Assembly (NCBI RefSeq): GCF_011421635.1
Contig: NZ_WTLI01000004.1
Location: forward strand, 180,268-244,267
DNA from: Paenibacillus turpanensis
Lineage (GTDB): Bacteria; Bacillota; Bacilli; Paenibacillales; YIM-B00363
Direction of reading: 5' to 3'
Length of the DNA stretch: 64,000 bases
The notes beneath the pieces are model-generated. The model saw only the letters and a list, made by a program, of their open reading frames with translations. It made no database searches and was not told the origin of the DNA. Shown one piece after another: positions 25,500 to 35,099 of this stretch (its first letter is position 1; every line of letters starts with the position of its first letter). The translations under genes and the position numbers were made by a program.

Positions 25500-26975
25500 C
25501 TATGTCCCGCAATAGGTCCGGTACGGCCGGCCCGAACGATCAGGCAGCATGCAGTAATCGGCCTGCTCTGCATGATAGGAATACGGCTTGGAAAGCGCCT
25601 CAAGCAGCCGCTCCATCACGCTATAATCTCCGTCCTCCACCGCCGCTTCCAATGCTTCCTCTACCCGGTGGTTACGCGGGATGACCGCAGGATTGCTGCT
25701 CCGCATTAATTGCAATGACGCTTCCCTGTTTTCCTGCTGCCTATTTAGCCGTGCATGCCATTTTTGCTGCCATTCCGCATAGTCCGAGGTTTTTGTTAGC
25801 TCGGTTTCCTCAATCGGATCCAGCGTCAGTGTCCGGAACGTATTCGTATAATCGGCTTTATGCTTCTCCATGAGGCTGAGCAGATCTTGAATCAATGCCT
25901 CGTCCTCGGCTTCTTCATTAAAAATCCCCAGCTTCGCTCGCATCCCGGCAAGCCAATTTTGCTGATACAGCGCGTTATAGCCGGCAATCGCGTCCTCCGC
26001 TATTTTAATGGCCTGTTCCTGCTCGTCATGAAGCAGAGGGAGCAGCGTTTCCGCAAACCTCGCCAGATTCCATGCCCCAATATAAGGCTGATTCCCGTAA
26101 GCATAACGGCCCTGCCGGTCAATCGAGCTGAACACCGTAGCCGGATCGTACGTATCCATGAACGCGCAAGGACCGTAGTCGATCGTTTCTCCGCTTAACG
26201 CCATATTGTCGGTATTCATGACGCCGTGAATGAAGCCGACATGCATCCACTTTGCAATCAGTGCCGCTTGCCGCTGAATCACGCCATAAAGCAAGGCCAG
26301 GTACCGATTTCCCCCCTTCGATACCTCAGGGAAATGCCGCTGCAGCGTGTAATCCGCTAAGGCTCTCAGCTCCTCCGGTGAGCCCCATTTGGCCGCATAT
26401 TGAAACGTGCCAACACGGATATGGCTGGCCGCCACGCGGGTCAAAATCGCTCCGGGCAGCTCCGTTTCACGGATGATGGACTGGCCCGTCGTAACGACCG
26501 CTAAGCTGCGGGTCGTCGGGATCCCGAGCGCATACATCGCTTCACTGATGATGTATTCACGCAGCATCGGTCCGAGTGCCGCCCGCCCATCGCCCTGACG
26601 GGAATACGGCGTTCGGCCGGAGCCCTTCAGCTGAATATCGACGCGTTTGCCAACCGGGGTTACATGTTCGCCAAGCAGGACGGCCCGCCCGTCCCCCAGC
26701 ATCGTAAAATACCCGAACTGGTGACCAGCGTAAGCTTGGGCAAGGGGCTCCGCCCCCTCCGGGATGCGATTGCCCGCAAATGCGTCAGCGCCCGATTCGC
26801 TTTGAAGCGCCTCCGCGTTTAAGCCAAGGGCTGCGGCCAGCCGCTCATTAAAGACGGCCAGCTTCGGCGAACGAACCGGGACCGGCTCCTGCCTTGTAAA
26901 AAATGTCTCCGGCAGGCGAGTATAGCTGTTATCAAATTTCCATCCTGTATCGATCAATGCCGCTTTTTCCGTCAT
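25500..26975 (-). CDS. selO: SelO-type protein adenylyltransferase (pseudokinase fold)
   Basis: About 491 residues. SelO enzymes transfer AMP from ATP to Ser/Thr/Tyr of target proteins and have been linked to redox stress. Family motifs are all there: [90 protein letters not shown], and the C-terminal PYRTYCGT. The Cys near the end takes the position that is selenocysteine in eukaryotic members. ATG at 26975 has GGAGAG four bases ahead and is preferred over 26999. Single gene next to the decayed IS3. Confidence 0.93.
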   Translation of the reverse strand: MTEKAALIDTGWKFDNSYTRLPETFFTRQEPVPVRSPKLAVFNERLAAALGLNAEALQSESGADAFAGNRIPEGAEPLAQAYAGHQFGYFTMLGDGRAVLLGEHVTPVGKRVDIQLKGSGRTPYSRQGDGRAALGPMLREYIISEAMYALGIPTTRSLAVVTTGQSIIRETELPGAILTRVAASHIRVGTFQYAAKWGSPEELRALADYTLQRHFPEVSKGGNRYLALLYGVIQRQAALIAKWMHVGFIHGVMNTDNMALSGETIDYGPCAFMDTYDPATVFSSIDRQGRYAYGNQPYIGAWNLARFAETLLPLLHDEQEQAIKIAEDAIAGYNALYQQNWLAGMRAKLGIFNEEAEDEALIQDLLSLMEKHKADYTNTFRTLTLDPIEETELTKTSDYAEWQQKWHARLNRQQENREASLQLMRSSNPAVIPRNHRVEEALEAAVEDGDYSVMERLLEALSKPYSYHAEQADYCMLPDRSGRPYRTYCGT

Positions 26976-27114
26976 ATGCTCTCCTTTTTCTTGCTGCAAT
27001 GCTTACTTCACTGATAGCATTTTCAATTTCTCTCCATAAAAATCATATGCATAACGATATTATACCCCTTTCGTATGCAAAGTGCGCTCCTCTCCGCACA
27101 TTGCTGCGTCGTTG

Positions 27115-27717
27115 TTACGGATTCACTCCAATGGCACAAACGGCGGAAACCGGAAATAACCGGATCGTCTCCAGCCGGACCTCGGTGAAGCCTGCCTTCT
27201 GGAGATCTTCTACAATCTTTTCCCCTTTCTGCCGTGCCGTTTCATCCGTCTCTCCCTTCGTGTGCGGCTGCAGAGTAACGGCGATTCGACCCTTGGACTT
27301 CAGCTTTTGCCTTAGATGCTGCAGGCATTGCTCAGGCTGCTCCCAAAACAAAATCGAGTTCACCGTTAGGACCACATCGAATTTATCCTCAAGCTCAGGC
27401 AATTGCTCCACTGCTCCGAAATGCAGCTTCACCTTTCCCTGCGTTACAGCCGCTCCATTTCGTTTCCGGGCAAGGGTATGCATCGCCTTGGACGGGTCAA
27501 CGCCCGTGTATGTCCCTTCCTCAAGCAAAGCGACAATGCTTTGAAGCGCAAGACCCGGACCAAACCCAATCTCAAGGATGTTTTCATGAGGCTTGATCTT
27601 CAATAATTGTAATGTCCAGGCATTGATATGCTTGTTCGTTGCAGCCATGATCCATCCACCTAAAATGCCTAGCAAACCATTGGGCCGACCAAAAATATCC
27701 ATGCTTACTTTGTTCAT
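27115..27717 (-). CDS. Class I SAM-dependent methyltransferase
   Basis: 200 residues with SAM motif I ILEIGFGPGLALQ, acidic motif YTGVDPSKAMH, LHFGAVEQLPELEDKFDVVLTVNSILFWEQP and GRIAVTLQPH. It resembles generic methyltransferase-11 proteins; the acceptor is unknown. GGGGG sits seven bases before the ATG. Monocistronic. Confidence 0.88.
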   Translation of the reverse strand: MNKVSMDIFGRPNGLLGILGGWIMAATNKHINAWTLQLLKIKPHENILEIGFGPGLALQSIVALLEEGTYTGVDPSKAMHTLARKRNGAAVTQGKVKLHFGAVEQLPELEDKFDVVLTVNSILFWEQPEQCLQHLRQKLKSKGRIAVTLQPHTKGETDETARQKGEKIVEDLQKAGFTEVRLETIRLFPVSAVCAIGVNP

Positions 27718-27886
27718 TGCGATACCCCCAATTAGCGGAAAAATGAACTACAACGAAATCTTACACCTTTACTGACTGACTATCAATCAGTTACTAAAAA
27801 ATGAAACCTATTACCCATACCTTCCGAAGGACGGTCACATACTTTATTGTAGCTGCATAGCGTCCCTTTCTCCTCAAAATCCGAAA

Positions 27887-28438
27887 ATGGAGTTGATCCA
27901 AGGCGTGAAAAAAGTAGACCGCTTCACCATTATCATTGAAAAAAACAACAAACGGATGATTGCCAAGGCACCGTTATCCGGGGTAAATCGACTTGTTTTT
28001 ATTATCAACCGTCAATATACGAATTCGCCAAATACGACGCAGATTTCCAGCGGGGCCGGAAGAAGCAGTGCTGCCGGGAACAATGCTGCGATTAATTCTC
28101 CTTATACTCGCCAGCAGCAAAGTGTTGGCGCAAATGGGACGGCTAAAAATAAAAGCACCAAAGGCTCCCGCTCCGGTTCGACCACCTTCATGAAAAGGAA
28201 ACGGCGTACCAACAAAGAAATCGTAATCATGATCAATGATCAAATCGTAAAGCTGCCGAAAGGGAGCAGAAACGCCTCTGCGACCCAAGTTGCCAGCGGC
28301 GGCGGAACCTATAGCACGGGTGGAACCAATTCCGCCATTGAAAGCTTAGGAACGAGGCAGCAGCATGCTGTCGGAGGTGGCGGTACGGCCCTCAATAAAT
28401 ACACAGGCAAGAGAAGAACAAGAAAAACCAGAGCATAG
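27887..28438 (+). CDS. Basic protein with two internal repeats, unknown function
   Basis: Not recognised. 183 residues, strongly basic. Two tandem units each begin with a beta-like segment (RLVFIINRQY at about 35-44; EIVIMINDQIVKLPKG at 111-126) and continue in a low-complexity Gly/Ser/Ala/Asn region ending in TRQQxxVGxxGTAxNK (74-88 and 156-171). The repeats align over about 45 residues, for example NTTQISSGAG with SATQVASGGG and INSPYTRQQQSVG with IESLGTRQQHAVG. The C-terminus is TGKRRTRKTRA. No signal peptide and no good ribosome binding site are visible at the only ATG. A structural role (spore coat, exosporium, nucleic-acid binding) is possible but unproven. Confidence 0.6.
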   Translation: MELIQGVKKVDRFTIIIEKNNKRMIAKAPLSGVNRLVFIINRQYTNSPNTTQISSGAGRSSAAGNNAAINSPYTRQQQSVGANGTAKNKSTKGSRSGSTTFMKRKRRTNKEIVIMINDQIVKLPKGSRNASATQVASGGGTYSTGGTNSAIESLGTRQQHAVGGGGTALNKYTGKRRTRKTRA

Positions 28439-28578
28439 CCCTACAGCTTCACATCCCTTTGCCTGACTCACACGAAATGAGCAGGCTATAAACCCGTTTA
28501 TCCTAGAATATTCCACCCAGTTTAGGGGAAACTCCAATTATAAATTACGAATGAAGACACAGTTAGGAGAGTTTATAC

Positions 28579-29586
28579 ATGGTGGGATCTCATGTAATCG
28601 GGTTATCTTCGACGGAAATCGCCGCTCTATGGTCAACTTATATGAACGAAAGCATCTCGGTCTGCATATCCAAGCATTTTCTTGCCATTGTCGAGGATGA
28701 TGAGGTCAAACCGTTCATTGAAAAATCGCTGCAATTATCACAAACCCACATGCATACCATTAAGCACCTTTTTGAGCAAGAGAAATTCCCTGTCCCCATT
28801 GCCTTTTCGGATGAAGATTATGACCCCAGCGCCCCGCCTTTGTTTTTCGACTTATTTCCACTGAGCTTTGTGTACGCAATGAGCCGTCTGGGACTATCCA
28901 AGCATGCGATGTTTTTATCCAACGTTGCCCGCGAGGATGTCAGAAGCTTTTTCAGCCAATGCCTGCAATCCGCAACCGATCTTTATAACCAGTCCGTTGA
29001 GCTTATGCTGTCCAAAGGAATATACGACCGTCCCCCGCTCATTCCGTACCCTGATCGGGTCAGCTTTATCCGGAAGAAAGAGACTCTATTTTCAAAATGG
29101 TTCGAGCCGCAGCGGCCTCTTAATGTGATGGAGCTTTCCGAAATGTTCTTTAATATCGAGCGGAATTATTTTGGATTGATCCTGCTTACCGCGTTTATCC
29201 AAGTCGTTAAGGATGAAGATATGAAGAGCCTCTTAGTGAGAGGCAAGCAATTGGCGCGCGAACAAATTCGATTTATAAACGCCCAATTGGAGGAAAATGA
29301 TTTACTGGGGACGATCATGGTGAATACGGAGGTTACGACGTCAACGGTATCCCCTTTTTCCGAACGAATGATTCTTGTCCTGATCAACATGTTGAATTCG
29401 GCAGCCTTAACCTATTTAGGGAACGCTTTGTCCATGACTACACGGGTTGACTTGACCGCGGAGTATTCTAAGCTGATCACTGAGGTGCTTCACTATGGCA
29501 AGGATATCACCGACCTGCTAATCAAACGCGAATGGCTGGAGGAGCCTCCGCACGCCCCGAACCGCAAGGAGCTGGCGAAGGTGTAG
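28579..29586 (+). CDS. DUF3231 family protein (duplicated ferritin-like unit)
   Basis: 335 residues built from two related halves. Each has an LSSTEIAALWSTYMNES or LNVMELSEMFFNIERN start, a VEDDEVKPFIEKSL or VKDEDMKSLLVRG helix and a Gln/Asn-His region. This duplicated all-helical organisation is characteristic of DUF3231 proteins of spore-forming Bacillales, several of which are associated with spores. No metal-site assignment is made. TTAGGAGAG precedes the ATG. No operon partner. Confidence 0.88.
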   Translation: MVGSHVIGLSSTEIAALWSTYMNESISVCISKHFLAIVEDDEVKPFIEKSLQLSQTHMHTIKHLFEQEKFPVPIAFSDEDYDPSAPPLFFDLFPLSFVYAMSRLGLSKHAMFLSNVAREDVRSFFSQCLQSATDLYNQSVELMLSKGIYDRPPLIPYPDRVSFIRKKETLFSKWFEPQRPLNVMELSEMFFNIERNYFGLILLTAFIQVVKDEDMKSLLVRGKQLAREQIRFINAQLEENDLLGTIMVNTEVTTSTVSPFSERMILVLINMLNSAALTYLGNALSMTTRVDLTAEYSKLITEVLHYGKDITDLLIKREWLEEPPHAPNRKELAKV

Positions 29587-29720
29587 CGAGTAAACCTAGT
29601 CGCAGCGCATTTTTGCCGATGAAGAAGCTATTTTTCCAATATTGATAAAAGTCACAGAGGCCGACCTATTTCAAGTCTATACTATCTTTGTTTACACCCC
29701 CAGTGGAAGGACTTGAGAAT

Positions 29721-30143
29721 ATGGAGCCTAACAAAGACTGCATGTATTGTATGCAAGACGAAAGACGGGACAGCCTTATGATTAAAATTAGCGATCTGGA
29801 GGTTTCCACCGTTTTTCTATTTAAAGAACAAACGTATGCCGGTCGCTGCAATATCGTTTACAAGGATCATGTGAAAGAGTTATTTCACCTCGAAGAGAAC
29901 GAGTTATTGGCTTTTTTAAAAGATATCAAAAGAGTTTCCCATGCCTTGGACCAGGCCTTCCGCCCCGATAAGCTGAACTACGGCGCTTACGCCGATAAAT
30001 TGCATCATCTGCACATGCATATCGTTCCTAAATATGAAAACCAGCCGAGCTGGGGCTCAACGTTCGAAATGAATCCCGGTAAAACCTATTTAACTCCGGA
30101 AGAATACACGGATAGGATTGAAAAAATCAAAGCTTATTTGTAA
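29721..30143 (+). CDS. HIT-family nucleotide-binding protein
   Basis: About 140 residues, HIT fold. The C-terminal catalytic motif KLHHLHMHIVPK gives the H-x-H-x-H-type triad used for hydrolysis or transfer of nucleotidyl groups. The N-terminal CMYCMQDE resembles the Cys pair of zinc-binding HIT members. ATG at 29721 follows GGAAGG; a TTG further upstream would extend it by 11 residues without a ribosome binding site. Single gene with its own terminator. Confidence 0.88.
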   Translation: MEPNKDCMYCMQDERRDSLMIKISDLEVSTVFLFKEQTYAGRCNIVYKDHVKELFHLEENELLAFLKDIKRVSHALDQAFRPDKLNYGAYADKLHHLHMHIVPKYENQPSWGSTFEMNPGKTYLTPEEYTDRIEKIKAYL

Positions 30144-30198
30144 GTAATTCTCTCACCATCAGATTCGGATCAAACCTAAAAGCAAGGAACCCGCAAAG

Positions 30199-30232
30199 GC
30201 TGCCGCCTGTTTAATACAGGCAGCAGTTTTTT
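30199..30232 (+). terminator. Terminator of the HIT gene
   Basis: Nested GCTGC-CGCCTG / CAGGC-AGC stem over TTTAATA, followed by six T. Confidence 0.85.
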
Positions 30233-30273
30233 GTGCTCGTCGTTATAAGTCATCTAGGAGCTCGCTTCATACC

Positions 30274-31071
30274 TTATATCATTTGAAACAGCGGTTTGTC
30301 TCTTACAAAATGAACAGGGATAGCCGGGAATTGCGCTTGCAGCCTATTGGCCAAAAGCCTCATTCCCCATTCCTCGCTTTCTGCATGTCCCAGCACAAGG
30401 AGAGCCTTCCTTCTTCCTTGCTGCACGGCATCCCGAACATATTCCGGGGTTTCCCACTCGGGGCCCTCCCCGTAAATCACCACATCCAGCCGCTCCTGTT
30501 CGAACAACGGAATGACGAGATTCCCACCGCCCCGATATCCCACGAACACACCGACCCGTTGGCAGATGATATCGGGATCGCCAACAAAACGCATAGAAAA
30601 CAGCCCCAATTTCTGTTTGAGGTAGACCGCCAGCTCCCCTACGGTTTGCGCCGGAAATTCAATTACGGTGAACGCCGGTTCCTGCTTGATCACATGCCCC
30701 TCCCATTCAAGAGCATGAATAAGGCCTTCGGTAATTCCATCCGGTTGATGGCGATGGATATAATCATGGTTGCGGAACACTGAAAGCCCCGACTCCTGCA
30801 GAAACCTTTTTTTGGCGAGATAGACAGGGTCTTGTTTCAAGCTGTCTTCAAAAGCGTCGTGATGACTATAAAAAAGATGCTCATGGGCAATGACAAGATT
30901 TGCCCCAAGATGGACGGCTTCCTCCAAAACATGCTGCGTCGGCATAAACGTGGTAACGATCCCAGTAACGGCGGCTTGGGGGTCTCCGTACAACAACCGA
31001 TCGACCGTCTGCTCGAGGAACCCGACCGGTTCCATCAGCCTTTTGATCACATCCATCATTACGACGGCCAT
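30274..31071 (-). CDS. NIF3/DUF34 dinuclear metal-centre protein
   Basis: 265 residues. Metal-binding family motifs are VIAHEHLFYSHHD in the first half and LGHAESEEWGMR in the second; in the hexameric ring family these His/Glu residues hold two metal ions. The central insert (NGITEGLI... to ...VVIYGEGPEWE) is as in other members. Biochemical role unresolved; proposed functions include GTP cyclohydrolase-like or metal insertion activity. GGAGG precedes the ATG. Not in an obvious operon. Confidence 0.85.
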   Translation of the reverse strand: MAVVMMDVIKRLMEPVGFLEQTVDRLLYGDPQAAVTGIVTTFMPTQHVLEEAVHLGANLVIAHEHLFYSHHDAFEDSLKQDPVYLAKKRFLQESGLSVFRNHDYIHRHQPDGITEGLIHALEWEGHVIKQEPAFTVIEFPAQTVGELAVYLKQKLGLFSMRFVGDPDIICQRVGVFVGYRGGGNLVIPLFEQERLDVVIYGEGPEWETPEYVRDAVQQGRRKALLVLGHAESEEWGMRLLANRLQAQFPAIPVHFVRDKPLFQMI

Positions 31072-31180
31072 TGCTTCAGCCTCCTTTGCGATTAAGCCTT
31101 AACGCCTTCCTCACTTGCAAATAAGATCTTCCCCACCTCGTAGGCCATCGAGAGTTGCACTGATGATTGAGGCCCTTGCA

Positions 31181-32083
31181 TTAGGCCGGTTCGAGCCCCC
31201 TGCCCAACTGCTCCCTCAGGTACTGGTACAGCTTTTGGCTCGCCATTTGCAGCGGGTAAGCCGAGGCTTTGCACAGGAGCCCCGACGTCATAAAGATGAG
31301 GTTCCCTTCCAGCTCTCGCACTGTGGTGCCCGCCGAAGCCTCTACCGCTAAAATCCTTGGGATCAGGGCGACGCCAAATCCGCTTTCCACATAGCTCTTT
31401 AAGGCGGTCATGCTCCCAATCTCCATCGTATCCACCGCGGATTGCCCCGATTCCTGCAGCACCATTTCCAGCTTTCTGCGGTATGGGCAGGTCTCCGAGG
31501 TAATCAGCAGCCGATGCCCACAGAGCTGCTCCGGGGAGAGGACAGGATGTTCCGCCAAGGGGTGGCGGTCCGGCAGCAAAGCGACGAACTCCTCCTGAAA
31601 CAGCGGCTCAAAATAAAGCTCCGTTCCCAGCTCCGGTGTAGAGCAAAGCGCAAAATCCAGCTCTCCTTTTACGATCCGCTCGCTCAGTGCAGGCGTGTTC
31701 CCGAACTCGAGCGAAATGCGGATATGAGGGTACTGCGTACTAAATTCCTTCAGGATATGCGGCAGTCGGTAGCTCGCGGCGGGCTCGATGACTCCGATTC
31801 GAACATGCCCAGACTCACCTAGCTTCAGGTTGGATAAGCTGGTTTGAATTTGTTCCAGCTGCTTTACAATTTGCGTGGATTGCTCGTGAAAGAGCCTCCC
31901 TGCTTCCGTTAACCGAAGGTCCTTCCCCGCTCCCCGCTCAAGCAGCTGAGCGCCCAGCTCCGCTTCCAGCTTCTGCATCTGCATCGTGACCGTCGATTGC
32001 ACATAATTCATTTCCTGCGCGGCACGAACAAAGCTGCCGTATTTTACGATCATTTGGAACGTTTGCAATGTTTTAAGATCCAA
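31181..32083 (-). CDS. LysR-family transcriptional regulator
   Basis: About 300 residues with the HTH DLKTLQTFQMIVKYGSFVRAAQEMNYVQSTVTMQMQKLE and an effector-binding domain with RIGVIEPAASYRLP, the AEHPVLSPEQL segment and a C-terminal GFGVALIPRIL. The open frame reaches an ATG at 32149, but LysR proteins begin right at DLKTLQTF, and the TTG at 32083 has a GGGGGG ribosome binding site. It is divergent from an SDR gene; an 18-bp motif in the divergent region recurs before the EamA transporter gene at 41.9 kb. Confidence 0.88.
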   Translation of the reverse strand: MDLKTLQTFQMIVKYGSFVRAAQEMNYVQSTVTMQMQKLEAELGAQLLERGAGKDLRLTEAGRLFHEQSTQIVKQLEQIQTSLSNLKLGESGHVRIGVIEPAASYRLPHILKEFSTQYPHIRISLEFGNTPALSERIVKGELDFALCSTPELGTELYFEPLFQEEFVALLPDRHPLAEHPVLSPEQLCGHRLLITSETCPYRRKLEMVLQESGQSAVDTMEIGSMTALKSYVESGFGVALIPRILAVEASAGTTVRELEGNLIFMTSGLLCKASAYPLQMASQKLYQYLREQLGRGLEPA

Positions 32084-32143
32084 TGGGCACGGCGCCCCCC
32101 TTCTCACATCGAGTTCACAATTATTGAACTGACTCTTCAATTC

Positions 32144-32161
32144 ATTCAATTATACAAATAT
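32144..32161 (+). promoter_or_regulatory. 18-bp motif in the LysR/SDR divergent region
   Basis: ATTCAATTATACAAATAT, identical to 41873-41890, in a comparable position about 55-70 bases ahead of a start codon. Candidate binding site for the adjacent LysR regulator. Confidence 0.5.
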
Positions 32162-32216
32162 TATCCATGCATTTAAACTGATAGAGAATGAATATTGAAA
32201 TGGGATGTGAAATGAT

Positions 32217-32957
32217 ATGCTGCTTACCAATAAAATCGCTCTAGTTACAGGGGGCGGTACTGGGATCGGCAGAGCGACGAGTCTACTGCTGGCCAAGCGT
32301 GGAGCTGTCGTTGCCGTCAACTACTCCCGCTCTCAAAGCGAAGCGGAAGACACGGTACGGCGGATTAACGAGATGGGCGGGCGGGCTGTCTCTGTCCAAG
32401 CCGATGTTTCCCGCGACAAGGAAGTACGAGCAATGGTCGACACGATCGTACAGCAGTTTGGAAGCGTGGATGTACTCGTGAACAACGCGAGTATCACGAA
32501 GCATATTCCGATGAATGACCTCGAGTCCGCTGGAGAGGACGTGTGGGACGAATTGTTTGATGTGAATGTGAAGGGCATGTTTTACTGCGCCCGTGCAGTC
32601 GCCCCGTACATGAAGAAAAACAACCAAGGCGCAATCGTCAATCTCGGCAGCATCGCCGGAAAAACCGGGCTCGGCTCCTCGCTTCCCTACGCCGTATCCA
32701 AAGCGGCCGTACACGGCCTTACCAAATCGTTGGCGCGTGCGTTAGCCCCTGCCATTCGCGTCAACTGCGTTGTACCGGGTGCCGTCGCTACAAGATGGTG
32801 GGCCGGACGGGAGGAGCAAATGAACCGGCTGGCCCCCCATTTGCTGCTGGAGCGGATCTCAACGCCTGAAGATATCGCCTCCATGATTTGCTCCGCCTTG
32901 GAGCAGGAAGCCATGACCGGCCAGATCATTACCGTAGACAGCGGGCAAACACTGTAG
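32217..32957 (+). CDS. Short-chain dehydrogenase/reductase (FabG-like)
   Basis: 246 residues, Rossmann fold with TGGGTGIGRATSLLLAKRG cofactor motif, DVLVNNAS, catalytic Ser in NLGSIAGKTGLGSSLPYAVSKAAV (YxxxK), PGAV after the catalytic region and a C-terminal MTGQIITVDSGQTL. Arg/Ser in NYSRSQ favours NADPH. Its physiological substrate is unknown; divergence from a LysR gene suggests inducible catabolic or detoxifying use. Confidence 0.9.
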   Translation: MLLTNKIALVTGGGTGIGRATSLLLAKRGAVVAVNYSRSQSEAEDTVRRINEMGGRAVSVQADVSRDKEVRAMVDTIVQQFGSVDVLVNNASITKHIPMNDLESAGEDVWDELFDVNVKGMFYCARAVAPYMKKNNQGAIVNLGSIAGKTGLGSSLPYAVSKAAVHGLTKSLARALAPAIRVNCVVPGAVATRWWAGREEQMNRLAPHLLLERISTPEDIASMICSALEQEAMTGQIITVDSGQTL

Positions 32958-33137
32958 CGGTATCTCACTCGCTCCGTGATATAATGATGGGCGACTATCA
33001 TATCGCGCCGAACGAAGTTTTTGTAGACCGAAACTATGATAAGCACGGGCAATGTACCCATTTGAAGACGCGATACAACATTTTTTAACCACCTTGTAGC
33101 ATCGGAAGACACGTCCAAGGGTGTTTATCGAAAACCG

Positions 33138-33179
33138 AAAAAGGCCTTCTGCAAGGGATGATCCGCAGGAGGCCTTTTT
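33138..33179. terminator. Bidirectional terminator between SDR and PPOX genes
   Basis: AAAAAGGCCTTCTGC pairs with GCAGGAGGCCTTTTT (one G-U) across 12 bases, with A-run and T-run on either side. Confidence 0.85.
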
Positions 33180-33217
33180 CTACGAGAGCAAGTGATGTGA
33201 AGCTGAGGAAGCCGGTG

Positions 33218-33811
33218 TTATCCCAGCGTATACCCATTGATCTTCAGATGCGCTTGGAACATCTCTTTCGCTGACGGCAGCTCTTCTTTCTCCGGCCACA
33301 TCGAGGAATTCCAAATGGCGGATGCATTCAGGGCCCTTGGGCAATGAACAAAGCACTCCTCCACTTCTACCACAACGCCAAGCGGAGGAATTTGGTTATC
33401 CTTTTTCAACTGTTCCAATACGTGACCTGTTTGGATGATCCGCGCCCGGCCATTGATCCGGAGCACCTCCTCCATACCAGGAATGAGAAAGAGCATCCCG
33501 ACCTGTGAGTTCGATAAAATATTGAGTAGTGAATCGACACGTCGATTTCCCGGACGTTCCGGAAAGATGAGATGCTTTTCATCCCACACTTGAACGTATC
33601 CCGGATCACCTCCCCGAGGGGATACATCGCAGCTGCCATTTTCATGAGCTGTGGAGAGAAAAAATAACGGGGACCTCGCGATAAAATGACGAATATGCTC
33701 GTCGATCACATTCACCGTTTTCTTCACCACCGCCTCATTTGGAACTCCCACGATCGCCCGCAGCTCTTCCTCCGTGGCAACGACAGCCTCAAATAAGCTT
33801 TTCACATCCAT
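33218..33811 (-). CDS. Pyridoxamine 5'-phosphate oxidase-family flavoprotein
   Basis: 197 residues of split-barrel FMN-binding type: FIARSPLFFLSTAHENGSCDVSPRGGDPGYVQVWDEKHLIFPERPGNRRVDSLLNI, then VGMLFLIPGMEEVLRINGRARI. It belongs to the subgroup in which the DVSPRGG and RPGNRR segments contact FMN. Substrate unknown. Cytosolic, single gene. Confidence 0.88.
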   Translation of the reverse strand: MDVKSLFEAVVATEEELRAIVGVPNEAVVKKTVNVIDEHIRHFIARSPLFFLSTAHENGSCDVSPRGGDPGYVQVWDEKHLIFPERPGNRRVDSLLNILSNSQVGMLFLIPGMEEVLRINGRARIIQTGHVLEQLKKDNQIPPLGVVVEVEECFVHCPRALNASAIWNSSMWPEKEELPSAKEMFQAHLKINGYTLG

Positions 33812-33974
33812 TCATAACGCATCCTCTCTTCGAATTGGAAAGGCCCATCTGCTTGAATATGTCCTTAGCGTTATTCTATCATAAGCAAATCTATGTTCTA
33901 ACAGAACTTACTCCTGATGAAAAGAGTCCTTCCAAACTCATGACCCAATGCTTTCCTATTTGTGAAGGAAATTA
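33812..33974. other. Short gap between PPOX and anti-sigma genes
   Basis: A/T-rich spacer without a convincing hairpin or gene; it holds the PPOX promoter region and the 3' end of the sigma operon. Confidence 0.3.
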
Positions 33975-35099
33975 TTAGTGGGAAGGAAGCTCGATTCTCG
34001 TCTCCAGCTCTTTTATATACTGGTCCTCTTGGATATCCTCCGCGAAATCGTCCTTTATGACAAACGGCTTGACCACCAAATATTTGCTCGTACCTGGCGT
34101 GGAGGCGTATCGGCGATCATAGATAAGTCGATTTCCTTCATAGATGCCGTCCCCGCTCAGAGCAGCCAATTGACGGCCTTGATCGTCAAAAACAGCTGCT
34201 CCGATGCGCCGCATGCGAAGCTCCTCCTTCTCCGTCAACGTGGTCGCATGGGTAAGCGCAAGGGAAGTCTTCAAGCGAGTTGTCACCGGCGTCACCTCTA
34301 CCTTGGAGACGCTGAAGGTGAACTCCCCATTCGCTGTAACGGCATTCGGACTCACTTCAATCGCGGAATTCGATGTTTTCGTAAAAGGGATTTCCAGCTT
34401 CAATGGTTCTTTCATTCCATCAAGCGTGATCGTAATTGTACCGGTAAAGGAATCAGATACGGCACTTACGCTAGCCGGATCCATGATCTGTTCGAAAACC
34501 AACGTATTCGGATGCGCCTCCCCTGCGCTGCCGTAAAATAACCCTCCGATCAGCATGTTGCCCCCATCGCTCTCCTCTTGACCGTTCACCGTAAAGAAGA
34601 CATTATCGATCGCATTGCTGAGCTTCATCGTTTTTTCCCCATTGTTGTACATGCCGTTATCCATTTTCGACCCGGTCACATCAAGTAAAAATGCGGCCCG
34701 GTTTCCATCATAAAAAGCTTCCGTCACCCTAAGCGTCACGTCTTCATGGGACACCTCGCGGTTTACGGTTGTAGAAAGCTTAAGATCTCCCGCTAACCGA
34801 AGTCCCGAGTCATTGTGGATGGTGCTGAAGATACTGCCGATAATCGGAATATTCCTCAACGAATCGGCCATTACCGGCGACACGAACGCAGAAGCGAATA
34901 GACCGATTCCCACTACCCCTGCTGCGGTCGTCGCGAAGACTGCCCGGCGAAGCCGTGGAGCCGCCCGTTTGCTTCGATTTCTGGACAGCTGGGAAAGTTG
35001 AGCGTACGTCTCATCGAGCCTCGATCTTACAAGGGGAGACAGCTCCGTTTGAGCCGTATCCAGCTTTTTCAATTCATCCTCAATATGCGATGCCTTCAT
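33975..35099 (-). CDS. DUF4179 membrane anti-sigma factor
   Basis: 374 residues. A short cytosolic N-terminus (about 1-48) should bind the sigma factor. One membrane helix follows (AVFATTAAGVVGIGLFASAFVSPVMA, about 50-75), then a large outer region beginning with the DUF4179 hallmark LRNIPIIGSIFSTIHND and continuing in Ig-like beta domains (TLRVTEAFYDGNRAAFLLDV...). It overlaps the sigma gene by 20 bases, so both are co-produced. The outer domain presumably senses an envelope cue; the sequence does not show which. Confidence 0.9.
   Translation of the reverse strand: MKASHIEDELKKLDTAQTELSPLVRSRLDETYAQLSQLSRNRSKRAAPRLRRAVFATTAAGVVGIGLFASAFVSPVMADSLRNIPIIGSIFSTIHNDSGLRLAGDLKLSTTVNREVSHEDVTLRVTEAFYDGNRAAFLLDVTGSKMDNGMYNNGEKTMKLSNAIDNVFFTVNGQEESDGGNMLIGGLFYGSAGEAHPNTLVFEQIMDPASVSAVSDSFTGTITITLDGMKEPLKLEIPFTKTSNSAIEVSPNAVTANGEFTFSVSKVEVTPVTTRLKTSLALTHATTLTEKEELRMRRIGAAVFDDQGRQLAALSGDGIYEGNRLIYDRRYASTPGTSKYLVVKPFVIKDDFAEDIQEDQYIKELETRIELPSH

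Noticed and set aside
28459..28485. Hairpin GCCTG-A-CTCA...TGAG-CAGGC as a terminator
   Set aside because: Good stem but no U-tract on either strand.
31092..31274. 60-codon minus-strand ORF overlapping the LysR 3' end
   Set aside because: Low-complexity reading in another frame of the LysR gene.
32888..33088. Small ORF after the SDR gene, possible start near 32981
   Set aside because: The tail reads like protein (GDYHIAPNEVFVDRNYDKH) but has no ribosome binding site; too weak to list as a gene.
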